NCBI GenBank assembly: GCA_910574455.1
Contig: CAJSYZ010000004.1
Location: 2,853,528 to 2,917,527 of the forward strand
Direction: 5' to 3'
Source of the DNA: Trichaptum fuscoviolaceum
Taxonomy: Eukaryota; Basidiomycota; Agaricomycetes; Hymenochaetales; Trichaptaceae
DNA length: 64,000 nt
In this document: positions 42,560 through 52,420 of the stretch, piece by piece
Layout: each line of letters starts with the position of its first letter
How positions within the stretch are numbered: the stretch's first letter is position 1
Notes under the pieces: model-generated
What the model was told of the DNA's origin: nothing
Database searches by the model: none
What the model saw: the letters and a program-made list of their open reading frames with translations, nothing else
Translations under genes and position numbers: made by a program

Positions 42560-42918
42560 GAATTTGTAATGTGAATTTGTAACCCTGTAGTACAGATATC
42601 CCTGACCTGTATATATATAATACTAATTTTGCATAGATTCAACCCCAATCTGCCTATTTTCAGGCCCAAATATTAATTTCCAGCTGCCTAAATTTTCGTG
42701 GCAAGCCCTGGATCATCATACAGCAACGCTGGCTGGCCCTATATAGGGCCAGCCAGCATTTGCTGCATCAAATGCAATAACGGTTTTACAGTAATGCTGT
42801 AGCTCATTCAATCAATCCCTCTATATCATGCAGCAATCGCTGTAGCTTCATTCAATGAGCATCTCCAATTCCTTCAGCAAACGCTGTATCTCATTCAATA
42901 AACTAACTGGCAGGACTG
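42560..42918. mobile_element. End fragment of a foldback-related element (FB3)
   Basis: The right end ...AACTGGCAGGACTG (42918) matches the ends of FB1 and FB2. The inner part has the same alternating units of CATTCAAT and CAGCAA(N)CGCTGTA, as in FB2 at 48930-49118. The long arms are absent. The left border is not found and the value given is approximate. The 7 bp after the end, CGTCGTC, could be one target duplicate. Confidence 0.6.
42728..42757. repeat. Perfect 30-bp palindrome
   Basis: A perfect self-complementary sequence (GCTGGCTGGCCCTAT followed by its reverse complement) has no spacer. It continues outward with partial symmetry (CAGCAAC versus ATTTGCTG). It probably marks the centre of a reduced foldback element. 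Confidence 0.85.
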
Positions 42919-42925
42919 CGTCGTC

Positions 42926-43564
42926 AGGAGTGGGGGAGGGTACAAATGGTGGGGGGAGTGGGACGCCGGTTTCGGCGTGGTGTTGTTGGAAGGCAGCTGC
43001 CGCAAGGTCAGCATACTCTTTGACGTTGGGATTAGCATCCTTCCCATCCACAAGTGTCGACAGCATTGTGTAGGTTGCTGCATACAGTCCACCTAGTGTG
43101 CTGGCGTTCAACATCATTCGCTCGTGGGGGGTCTTGCTCAGGTCAGCGAAGTTGGCCGTGAGCTGGTCAGAGAGGGTGTCCCAGAGATGGTACATGCCAT
43201 GTATTAGTGCCATCTCATGTTCCGGAATGGAATCAGTGGGGGGAGCAGGGCGCCCCGGTAGTGGGGACAGGACAGAGGCCGTACGCTTCTCACCCGCGCG
43301 CGGTGTTGCCGGGAAGGCCAACGGCATACCAACATCAGAGCTAGGTGGGAGTGGTGAGGAGGGTGGTAGTACATCGAGTTCCCTTTGTCTGAGCTGTACA
43401 GGCGAGCCCAGAGCCGAGGGGACGGGGGTGGCGGTCGATGTCGTTGCCGGACCAACAACGGTGACGGAGGGGGGTTGGCCAGTGGCGGCGGCAGCAGCAG
43501 ACGCTGACGACCGACCAGGTTTGGCCGCGATAGACGGTTTCTTAGATGTGTGGCTGTCTGCCAT
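42926..43564 (-). pseudogene. LINE F inverted ORF1 fragment
   Basis: From ATG at 43564 (MADSHTSKKPSIAAKPG) the minus strand is open through PEHEMALIHGMYHLWDTLSD to the junction near FVPSPTPDDAV. This copy lacks the two indels seen in LINE A ORF1, so it is the better guide to the N-terminal half of ORF1. The CCHC part is not present. Confidence 0.85.
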
Positions 43565-43627
43565 GCCTAACCGATGGGAGCGGGGGGGCTCGACCAAATC
43601 GGGAAGGTAGTGGTTAGAGGTCAAGAA

Positions 43628-44618
43628 GGATGACCACCCAGTGTGCTGGCGGATAACAAAGGTAGTAATGCTCAGGAAGCCAAACAAGAAGGATCCATTC
43701 TCGCCACGTTCATACTGACCCATTACCCTTGAGGAGACCTTAGGGAAACTCCTTGAGAAGATCATTGCTAACCGGCTCCAGTACTTGGCCAACACCAAGA
43801 ACTGGCTGCCACCCACCCAGTATGGGGGGCGTCAAGGACACTCTGTCTATGATGCTGCCCAGCACCTTTTACAGATTGTGGAGAAAGCCCAGTCGGAGGG
43901 CCTGGTGTGTTCTGCCCTAGCGGTGGACATACAGGGTTTCTTTGATTCGGTGCACCCACAACACCTACACCGCCGTCTCTTGGAGTTGGGCTGTTCACCA
44001 GACATGGCGGACTGGTGCCTCTCCTTCATGACTGGTCGGCAGGCTGCCATTTCCGTCGATGGCACCACCCTCCCTAGTGTCCACAAACCGGACTTCGGGA
44101 CGCCTCAGGGCTCACCTGTCTCACCCATCCTCTCTACCCTTTTTGCAGCTATTGCCATCAAGCGGTTCCAACACCCTGACTGCGAGCTCCTTGCATACGT
44201 CGACGACCACTTGATTGTCATTTCTGGCACATCCGTCACCGCCAACTGCAGGAACTTAGCAGACGCCTACCACCATCTCAACTCTCTCTTTAACGACATC
44301 GGCCTCAAAATCAAAACAGCTAAGACAGAGCTGATCCACTTCCACCCACCCGGACGATCCACGGGCTACAATGGCTGGGACACCAAGGGCGTCCGACTCG
44401 ACCCAGACACACTCATCAAACCCTCCATCCCTCTGCGATGGTTGGGTATCTGGTGGGATCCCACTCTCTCCTTCAAGCCCCATGTTGAGCGCATGCGCTC
44501 CAAGGGCCTCTCAACACTTGCTGCCATTTGCCTCCTTGCCAACACAGAACGCGGCATGTCAGCCCTCAACCTTCGCCAGCTTTACTCAGCCTGCGTCAGA
44601 ACAGTCCTTGCATGGGCT
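43628..44618 (+). pseudogene. LINE F ORF2 fragment: reverse transcriptase core
   Basis: The frame starts at HPVCWRITKVVMLRKPNK, has one stop near 43717, and covers the RT fingers and palm: NTKNWLPPTQYGGRQGHS, ALAVDIQGFFDSVH, GTPQGSPVSPILS, YVDDHLIVISG and part of the thumb, ending at RTVLAWA where LINE B is inserted. It belongs to the same subfamily as LINE B (TKNWLPPTQ), in contrast to TQNWLPPNQ in LINE A. Confidence 0.9.
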
Positions 44619-44922
44619 TATTTTTTTTTTATTTTTTTTTGGCTGTATTATTCCTGCAGAGTAGCTACGTACATGACCTATCTACTACAGAGGCGCCTGT
44701 CATCAAGTTAAACTAGAAACTGGGCGGGTGGTGCCCGCCGCCGAAGGCGGAGGTGATGATAAGTGAGAGCACCGCCTATTAAGGGAGAGAAAAGGAAGAG
44801 GAGAAATTGGTATACATGTCACCCCGCCCATGTCAAGGCGTAGGCGAACCTACACTACACGCGCAGACGGAAGCTTAGAAGAGAAACGGTGGCTGCTGAG
44901 CGAAATACATAGTAAATAGCAA

Positions 44923-46241
44923 TCAGAGATCGTGAGGTAAGTCTGGAAGTTGACCATCAAAATCATAAAGATCCGGGTCCGCGTCCTGGGTCCTGGGTCC
45001 AAGGGCTCGCCTAACGTACACACGAAGGGTTGTCAGGTCCATGTCCTGGTCGGTTGGGAGTCCATCTAGCTCCATCATTGCAAATGCAAGGCGGATAGCA
45101 GCTGAGGTGCACTGAGTGGGTCGGTTGAGATGCCTAGTGAACTTAAGCCACTTGCGAATCACGTCGATAAGAGGTTCGTCTGCCCACTCTGTATGGTGGG
45201 CTGGGAGTGGGGTGCCTTTAGGCCAGACCTTTCCAATCCAAGGGCAGAAAGTCTCGCAACCACCAAGTATGTGGGCGGCAGTCTGGGCAGGCCAAGGGGG
45301 ATGATTGTGCCAACAACAGTAGGTGATCAGGCCGTTTCTGCGCCTATATTCTGGGCTCATGCGCATCCAGTACGCCCCGAAGGGGCCAGCGCAGCAGAGA
45401 ACTTGAGCAACTGCTGAAATCTCAGCGCGGGAGTAGGTGTCCGACATCTCCATGAGTGCGTGCGGACGACGTTTTGGTGGGCCTGTGATTGCCAAGTACT
45501 TGTCGGCAGTTGAGGCAGTGGCATGGGCGAGGTGAGCCTCCCATTGCTTCTGGGCGTTGAGGGTGTTCTGCTCGCGGAGGGCGGATATCGAAGGAAGGGA
45601 GGATGAGGGTGGCAGTTCGGTTGCCTTCTTTGCTTCATCATCTGCCCATTCGTTGCCTGGGACGCCTGAGTGGCCAGGGCACCAGTGACACATGATTTTG
45701 AGGGTGGGATGGAGGTTGAGCAGGTTAGTGATACCCGCTTTCCATGACTGGAGTAGGTGGGCGCCAGGGGCCGAAGGCCAATCGCGGAACAGGCGAAGGG
45801 CGGTGAGCGAATCTGACAAGAAGATGATGGTGTCGACATCCAGAAGATGGCCTTCTAACTGAAGGGCCGCCCATGCTGGTGCAGATGAGAGAGAGAAGAT
45901 CTCAGCATCTGTGGCGGTTGAGATTTTTGGTGAGGCAAGGTGCCGGGATGCTAAACGAGTGGTGCCACGCATGGCTACAATTGCAGAGCCCGCTCCATGC
46001 TCAAGGCAAGAGCCGTCAGTAAAGATTTGGACGGATGAGTTGGTGCAGATGGTGTTGGCAGACGCAACAAATGACTTGCGGATGTCACTGTCTACCTGGC
46101 CAGCAGGGATGGCAAATGAGAGTCGCCCTTCAGCAAAAGCAAGTGGGTCCTCCCAGGGGTGGTGTGTGTACGCAGGGACCTGTTGGACGCTGGGAACGCG
46201 GTCGAAGAGCGAAGAAGAGTACAGGCGGGGTTTTTGTGCTG
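44923..46241 (-). pseudogene. LINE B ORF2 C-terminus: RNase H and end
   Basis: The frame is open from the FB2 insertion point to the stop at 44923. It contains RNase H motifs IFTDGSCLEHGAGSA, TDAEIFSLSS, LSDSLTALRL and GHSGVPGNEWADDEAKKA, then the conserved RAEISAVAQVLCCAGPFGAY and a HILGGCETF zinc-like stretch. The 3' UTR hairpin is at 44736-44752. Confidence 0.9.
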
Positions 46242-46248
46242 CAGGAAT

Positions 46249-49118
46249 CACTGCTGCCAGCCATTTCATTGAATGAGGATCAGTGTTGCTGTAGAACAGT
46301 TATTGCATCAGCTACAGCAAATGCTGTGTGACTGATTGAATGAAATTACAGCCTTGCTGAAGCTGATGAAGTAAAAGCACACCTGAGGAAATACTAGGCC
46401 TGCTATACCAATTGGGAATATACTACTGGATAATAGATAATGCAATTGCATACCCACCGCTTTTTTGGGTTAATTATAGCTTTCAGGCACTACTGATTGA
46501 CAGTATGCTGTCATAAATTAGAATTTCATAATTTCTGCCCATTTTGAGATATAAGGCACACCAGGGTCTAGGACCCTGAGGTCTGGCAGGTTCCAGGTCA
46601 CTTGGTGCCTGCTACCGCTTTAGAGTGAGTCGTGGGAATAAATTCAAATTAACCTTTGCAGGCCCTACAGGCCTTTAAAAATAGCGCAAAAATAGCCAAA
46701 AAATCAGGAAAATATTCCTGGTCACTGCCGCTTTGCCCTAGCGTGGGAACTACGCTTCTGAGCGACCATATTAGGCTACCAGGGTGCTCTGGGCCTTCCT
46801 GGGCCCTTCTAAAAGCGGTAAAAATCATTATAAAATAGATAATTATATTCATTTGCCCCTGCATATATGCAGGCTTTCCCTGGGCCTACCAGCAGCAAAT
46901 AAAATGCACTAAAATCATAATATATTAGGAGAAGTATATCTAGAATGAACTAAATGGTTATATATAGCAATACTAGCTGGGAACATGTATAGAACAGTAG
47001 AACATGTTCTATTTTTAATACATAAAATATGGGGCACATTTCACCACATTGGGGTACCTCCGGAATGCAAATTTTGATGAGAATCCAATGAGACGTACTA
47101 GACGAGCTGAAACGGGCTTTCACGGCGCCAAAATACGCATTTTACGTTTTGTTACAAATTATTCTTTTATTTAAATGTTATTTTTGTTACAGCACTTCTA
47201 CTGCACGTAATGGCACGTATAGATAGCCGAAATGGTAGAGAATGAAGAGGGGAACAATAATATGGGCTTAGAATAACTACGCGGCGGCTATATATAGCTG
47301 TAGCACACTAACTATTTTCAGAGTGCATGCAATTATTGTTAGTCATTCATATGTATGTATGTACACTTTATTTATGTTCTAATAGCTTTAAATAGTTCTA
47401 TATAAATAGCTCTTATACTGTACGAGGTTTCGCGGCAATCAGAGCTCATTTCAAATTAATATAAGGCATACAATTTTCGGAAAGAATGGTTAATTTTAAT
47501 TTATTGGGAGGGTTATGGGTCAGGCTCATAGTGCCAAACATTCACTATAAGTATCCTAAACATAATACAAATGCATTGTTGGGGTACAGATGGAATCTGT
47601 AAGTTATATGCAACACTGTAGGATGAAATGCTATATGTAATATCAGAATGTACATGTTATGTCAGAATCATATATAATTTACAGATTCCATCTGTACCCC
47701 AACAATGCATTTGTATTATGTTTAGGATACTTATAGTGAATGTTTGGCACTATGAGCCTGACCCATAACCCTCCCAATAAATTAAAATTAACCATTCTTT
47801 CCGAAAATTGTATGCCTTATATTAATCTGAAATGAGCTCTGATTGCCGCGAAACCTCGTACAGTATAAGAGCTATTTATATAGAACTATTTAAAGCTATT
47901 AGAACATAAATAAAGTGTACATACATACATATGAATGACTAACAATAATTGCATGCACTCTGAAAATAGTTAGTGTGCTACAGCTATATATAGCCGCCGC
48001 GTAGTTATTCTAAGCCCATATTATTGTTCCCCTCTTCATTCTCTACCATTTCGGCTATCTATACGTGCCATTACGTGCAGTAGAAGTGCTGTAACAAAAA
48101 TAACATTTAAATAAAAGAATAATTTGTAACAAAACGTAAAATGCGTATTTTGGCGCCGTGAAAGCCCGTTTCAGCTCGTCTAGTACGTCTCATTGGATTC
48201 TCATCAAAATTTGCATTCCGGAGGTACCCCAATGTGGTGAAATGTGCCCCATATTTTATGTATTAAAAATAGAACATGTTCTACTGTTCTATACATGTTC
48301 CCAGCTAGTATTGCTATATATAACCATTTAGTTCATTCTAGATATACTTCTCCTAATATATTATGATTTTAGTGCATTTTATTTGCTGCTGGTAGGCCCA
48401 GGGAAAGCCTGCATATATGCAGGGGCAAATGAATATAATTATCTATTTTATAATGATTTTTACCGCTTTTAGAAGGGCCCAGGAAGGCCCAGAGCACCCT
48501 GGTAGCCTAATATGGTCGCCCAGAAGCGTAGTTCCCACGCTAGGGCAAAGCGGCAGTGACCAGGAATATTTTCCTGATTTTTTGGCTATTTTTGCGCTAT
48601 TTTTAAAGGCCTGTAGGGCCTGCAAAGGTTAATTTGAATTTATTCCCACGACTCACTCTAAAGCGGTAGCAGGCACCAAGTGACCTGGAACCTGCCAGAC
48701 CTCAGGGTCCTAGACCCTGGTGTGCCTTATATCTCAAAATGGGCAGAAATTATGAAATTCTAATTTATGACAGCATACTGTCAATCAGTAGTGCCTGAAA
48801 GCTATAATTAACCCAAAAAAGCGGTGGGTATGCAATTGCATTATCTATTATCCAGTAGTATATTCCCAATTGGTATAGCAGGCCTAGTATTTCCTCAGGT
48901 GTGCTTTTACTTCATCAGCTTCAGCAAGGCTGTAATTTCATTCAATCAGTCACACAGCATTTGCTGTAGCTGATGCAATAACTGTTCTACAGCAACGCTG
49001 ATCCTCATTCAATCAACTCTCCTATTCCACTCAGCAAGCGCTGTACCTCATTGAATGAGATGTTTTGATCCTTTCAGCAAATGCTGTATATGATTGAATG
49101 AAATGTCTGGTAGGACTG
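46249..49118. mobile_element. Foldback transposon FB2: 2.87-kb palindrome, 7-bp target duplication
   Basis: The element is flanked by CAGGAAT at 46242-46248 and 49119-49125, which rejoin to the normal LINE sequence. The termini are CACTGCTGCCAGCCATTTC and, read inward from the right, CAGTCCTACCAGACATTTC. Arms of about 1.4 kb are reverse complements with very few mismatches, around a spacer near 47607-47677. FB2 is clearly related to FB1 but differs from it at about one base in ten by eye, far more than the arms differ from each other. The right end shows three to four units of about 43 bp with CATTCAAT and CAGCAA(N)GCTGTA. No coding capacity is conserved with FB1. Confidence 0.9.
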
Positions 49119-49125
49119 CAGGAAT

Positions 49126-49470
49126 AGCACGTCTACCTACGGAATGTGGGGTGCGCCAAAGGCGAAGAGCATGGTTAGTTTTAAGATAGTTAAAGTAAAA
49201 TTGAAACGGAGGCATAGAACATAAGAAATTGGTGCTTAGCGGTGAAGCGCCTCGGTATACACCAAGGATCCACCTGCAAGCGGTGTTTTGAACACCCTGT
49301 AGACGAGCCACAAGGGTCTTCTGGCGGATGCCAGTGTACCAGACCGGCGCAGCCCAGGCAAGGACTGTTCTGACGCAGGCTGAGTAAAGCTGGCGAAGGT
49401 TGAGGGCTGACATGCCGCGTTCTGTGTTGGCAAGGAGGCGAATGGCAGCAAGTGTTGAGAGGCCGTCGCC
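49126..49470 (-). pseudogene. LINE B ORF2 fragment: RT thumb
   Basis: A minus-strand frame starts at GLSTLAAIRLLANTERGM and runs through NLRQLYSACVRTVLAWAAPV and TACRWILGVYRGASPLST to the FB2 insertion at GRRAIPA. It continues LINE B after the LINE C insertion. Confidence 0.9.
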
Positions 49471-50099
49471 ATGCACGGTCAACATCGCTTGGGCTTCAGA
49501 CACTGCGCTTCCCCCAAAATCGCCACTGCCACTGACGCTGAGATCTTCTCCCTTGCGTCTGCTCCAGCGTGGGCTGCCTCTCACTTCGGCCGCCACCTCC
49601 TGGAAGTGGAGTCCATTGTCTTCCTGTCAGATTCGCTAACCGCCCTTCGCCTTGTCCGCGACTGGCCATCAGCACCTGGCGCCCACTTACTACTCGCTTG
49701 GAAAGCAGGCATCACCAACCTGCTGGACATTCACCCCAATCTCAAAATCGAGTTTCACTGGTGCCCGGGTCACTCAGGCGTCCCAGGAAACGAATGGGCT
49801 GATGAAGAGGCAAAGAAAGCCACAGAACTGCCACCCTCATCCTCCCTTCCTTCGATATCCGCCCTCCGCGAGCAGAACACCCTCAACGCCCAGAAGCAAT
49901 GGGAGGACCACCTCGCCCACGCCACTGCCTCCACTGCCGACAAGTACTTGGCAATCACAGGCCCACCAAAACGTCGTCCGCGCGCACTCATGGAGATGTC
50001 GGACACCTACTCCCGCGCTGAGATTTCAGCAGTTGTTCAAGTTCTCTGCTGCGCTGGCCCCTTCGGGGCGTACTGGATGCGCATGAGCCCAGAATATAG

Positions 50100-51633
50100 T
50101 AGAGCATGACACGGGTGCAGGTCATCCGTGGGTACCTGCAGGTACCTGCGCTCAAATACCTGCGGTTCCAGGTGCACCTGTGCGCAGGTACCTGGTTCCC
50201 ACGATTACCTGCAGATCCAGGTTTGGATTTTTTGAGCCCAGGTACCTGACCGGGTACCTGCAGGTACCCGGTCAATCACGTGCACTGACCTTGAGCGCGA
50301 CGAACGCAACGATGTGCCATTACTTTTTACTCGACATGACCACTTCCGAGCTATCTCGAAGCTCCCTATGGAAGTTATACTTGATTTCTTGACCCCTGCC
50401 AACTTCGATGACAACCTCGAGCCCGATAATCGCCTCCCCGCCAAATGCGCGCTCGCCAACTGGGCGGCGGACTCGACTCTGCGCTCAGAGACCGCCTGCA
50501 AGTCGTCCGTCCGCGCGGGCGACCGCAAGACAGAATAGGACCGCGAGCTCGGCGAGGCCGGTGCGCGGCGAAGACCAAGCAAGAATCTCGTACTGCAGAG
50601 GTTGAATCGGTCTGCTGGTACGTCTTTTTATCACTTTTTTCATCTCCTTTCCGTGCTGATCTCCCCTTCCATCGACTCCGCTCGTCGCCCTCGACATGCT
50701 GCTCGTTCAGCAACCGTGACACTCACTATCGTCCACACTCATGATGCCGCCTCACAAGTGGTATGTGTCGTCAGCCAACTTCCACCGCCGCAACCCCTTG
50801 GTGCCCGTCACCGTCGCCCAATGTCGCCTACACAGGGCGCCCGCCTCCTCGCCCTCTCCAAGGCCATCCAGATTCGCCCAAGCGGACGCGATCGCGTCGA
50901 TGGGGAGGGCCAGCAAGTCATCTTCACGAGGGCGATGGTGCGACTTGTCGTCGTTATGGTGCCTGCGAGGCGGTCTATCATCGAAGACCCTATGATCCCT
51001 ATCTCTGTCTCGCCGATCATCCCTGCGCAAACCATGTCCCCTTTCCCGAACTCCCTGGCGGTATGGCACTCGACGCGCGAGGCACCCGCACCTGCAACAA
51101 CAATCAATTGCGGGCGCCGTCACCGGAGATTGGTAACGGCAGCACCAGGCGGGGCAGAGGCAATCCAGCAAAAGACAAGATGTCCCCATCGCATTCTCCG
51201 AGCAGGCTTCGAACGATGGCGCGCCCCCGCCCAAATCCACTCTTGCTACATCACCAAGGTCAGCTCGCATGCTGGGCTTGCGAACTCGCCCACGGAACGC
51301 CTGGCAAAGCGTTGAACTGTGGTCCCATTCCTTTCTTCTCCCGCTATTCGGCAGCACCACCACTGCCTTTCGACTGGTCGTGGTCCATGCAAGGCTGTCC
51401 TCCTCCGGGATACTTGGTATGTTATTATTTTTTTAAATCCTATTACTACACTACTTACTGTTATTACCTGCGGATCGTATCAGGTACCTGCAATACCTGC
51501 AGGTAACGGGTCCAGGTAGACCCGGACCCGTTTCCCACGGTTCCGGGTCGGATCCAGGTATCAGTTTTTTTGCGCAGGTACCTGCGCTTCACGGATCCGG
51601 GTGCACCTGCGGGTGCACCCGTGTCATGCCCTA
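50100..51633. mobile_element. hAT-like element, 1.5 kb, 8-bp target duplication
   Basis: Target duplicates GAATATAG lie at 50092-50099 and 51634-51641. The terminal inverted repeats are TAGAGCATGACACGGGTGCA and, from the right, TAGGGCATGACACGGGTGCA. The 8-bp duplication and the TA-G-GCATG termini fit the hAT superfamily. The subterminal regions are packed with GGTACCTGCAGGTACC-like words (50138-50280 and 51480-51600). No hAT transposase is present, so it is non-autonomous. Confidence 0.88.
50311..51506 (+). other. Passenger sequence inside the hAT element, possible gene fragment
   Basis: The interior is GC-rich with overlapping frames. One reads RHDHFRAISKLPMEVILDFL (about 50325-50385) and another (50763-51506) reads a Cys-rich piece CRRYGACEAVYHRRPYDPYL followed by PFPELPGGMALDARG. 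They are in different frames and could be exons of a captured host gene joined by introns. I recognise no domain and cannot support a gene model. Confidence 0.3.
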
Positions 51634-52420
51634 GAATATAGGCGCAGAAACGGCCTGATCACCTACTGTCGTTGGCACAATCATCCCCCTTGGCCTGCCC
51701 AGACCGCCGCCCACATACTTGGTGGTTGCGAGACTTTCCGCCCTTGGATTGGAAAGGTCTGGCCTAAAGGCACCCCACTCCCAGCCCACCATACAGAGTG
51801 GGCAGACGAACCTCTTATCGACGTGATTCACAAGTGGCTTAAGTTCACTAGGCATCTCAACCGACCCACTCAGCGCACCTCAGCTGCTATCCGCCTTGCA
51901 TTTGCGATGATGGAGCTAGATGGACTCCCAACCGACCAGGATATGGACCTGACGACCCTTCGTGTGTACGTACGGCGTGCCCTTGGACCACGCACTCAGG
52001 ACACGGACCCGGATCTTTATGATTTTAACGGTCATGTTTCAGACCCTCCTCTTGATCTCTGATGCAACTTACTTTCTTTCCTATGTATGAGGCACCAGCA
52101 ATCCCAGACAGAACGGTGCTTTACCCAGGTTAACGCCCAGGTACTGTGCCCGGACGCGCCCTCTTTTCTAAACTTCGTCTGTGCTTGTAGTGTAGGTTCA
52201 CCTGCGCCTGGAATTGGGCGTGATGATATGTAAACCAATCTCTCCTCTTCCTTTCCTTCTTTAATAGGCGGTGCGCCCACTTAGCCGCCACCTTCGGTGG
52301 CGGGCACCTCCCGCCCAGTTTCGTAGTTTACCTCGATGACGGGCGCCTCTGTTTTAGATAGGTCATGTACTTAGCTATACTGCAGGAATAATAAAGCCAA
52401 AAAAAAAAAAAAAAAAAAAA

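Larger units (their letters stand above)
49471..52062 (+). pseudogene. LINE C ORF2 C-terminus, interrupted
   Basis: The frame runs 49471-50099 (RNase H: LSDSLTALRLVRDWPSAPG, CPGHSGVPGNEWADEEAKK, AEISAVVQVLCCAGPFGAY), is broken by the hAT element, and resumes at 51642 (RRNGLITYCRWHNHPPWPAQ) to the stop at 52062. Removal of the insert with one 8-bp duplicate keeps the frame. Confidence 0.9.
49471..52420 (+). mobile_element. LINE C, 5'-truncated, split by hAT element
   Basis: It starts within the RNase H region (MHGQHRLGFRHCASPK, with GTCGCCATG just before it) and ends with poly(A) at 52399-52420. It is A-type in subfamily. It lies inside LINE B in the opposite orientation. No target duplicate is visible and about 0.64 kb of the host LINE is absent at the junction. 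Confidence 0.85.
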
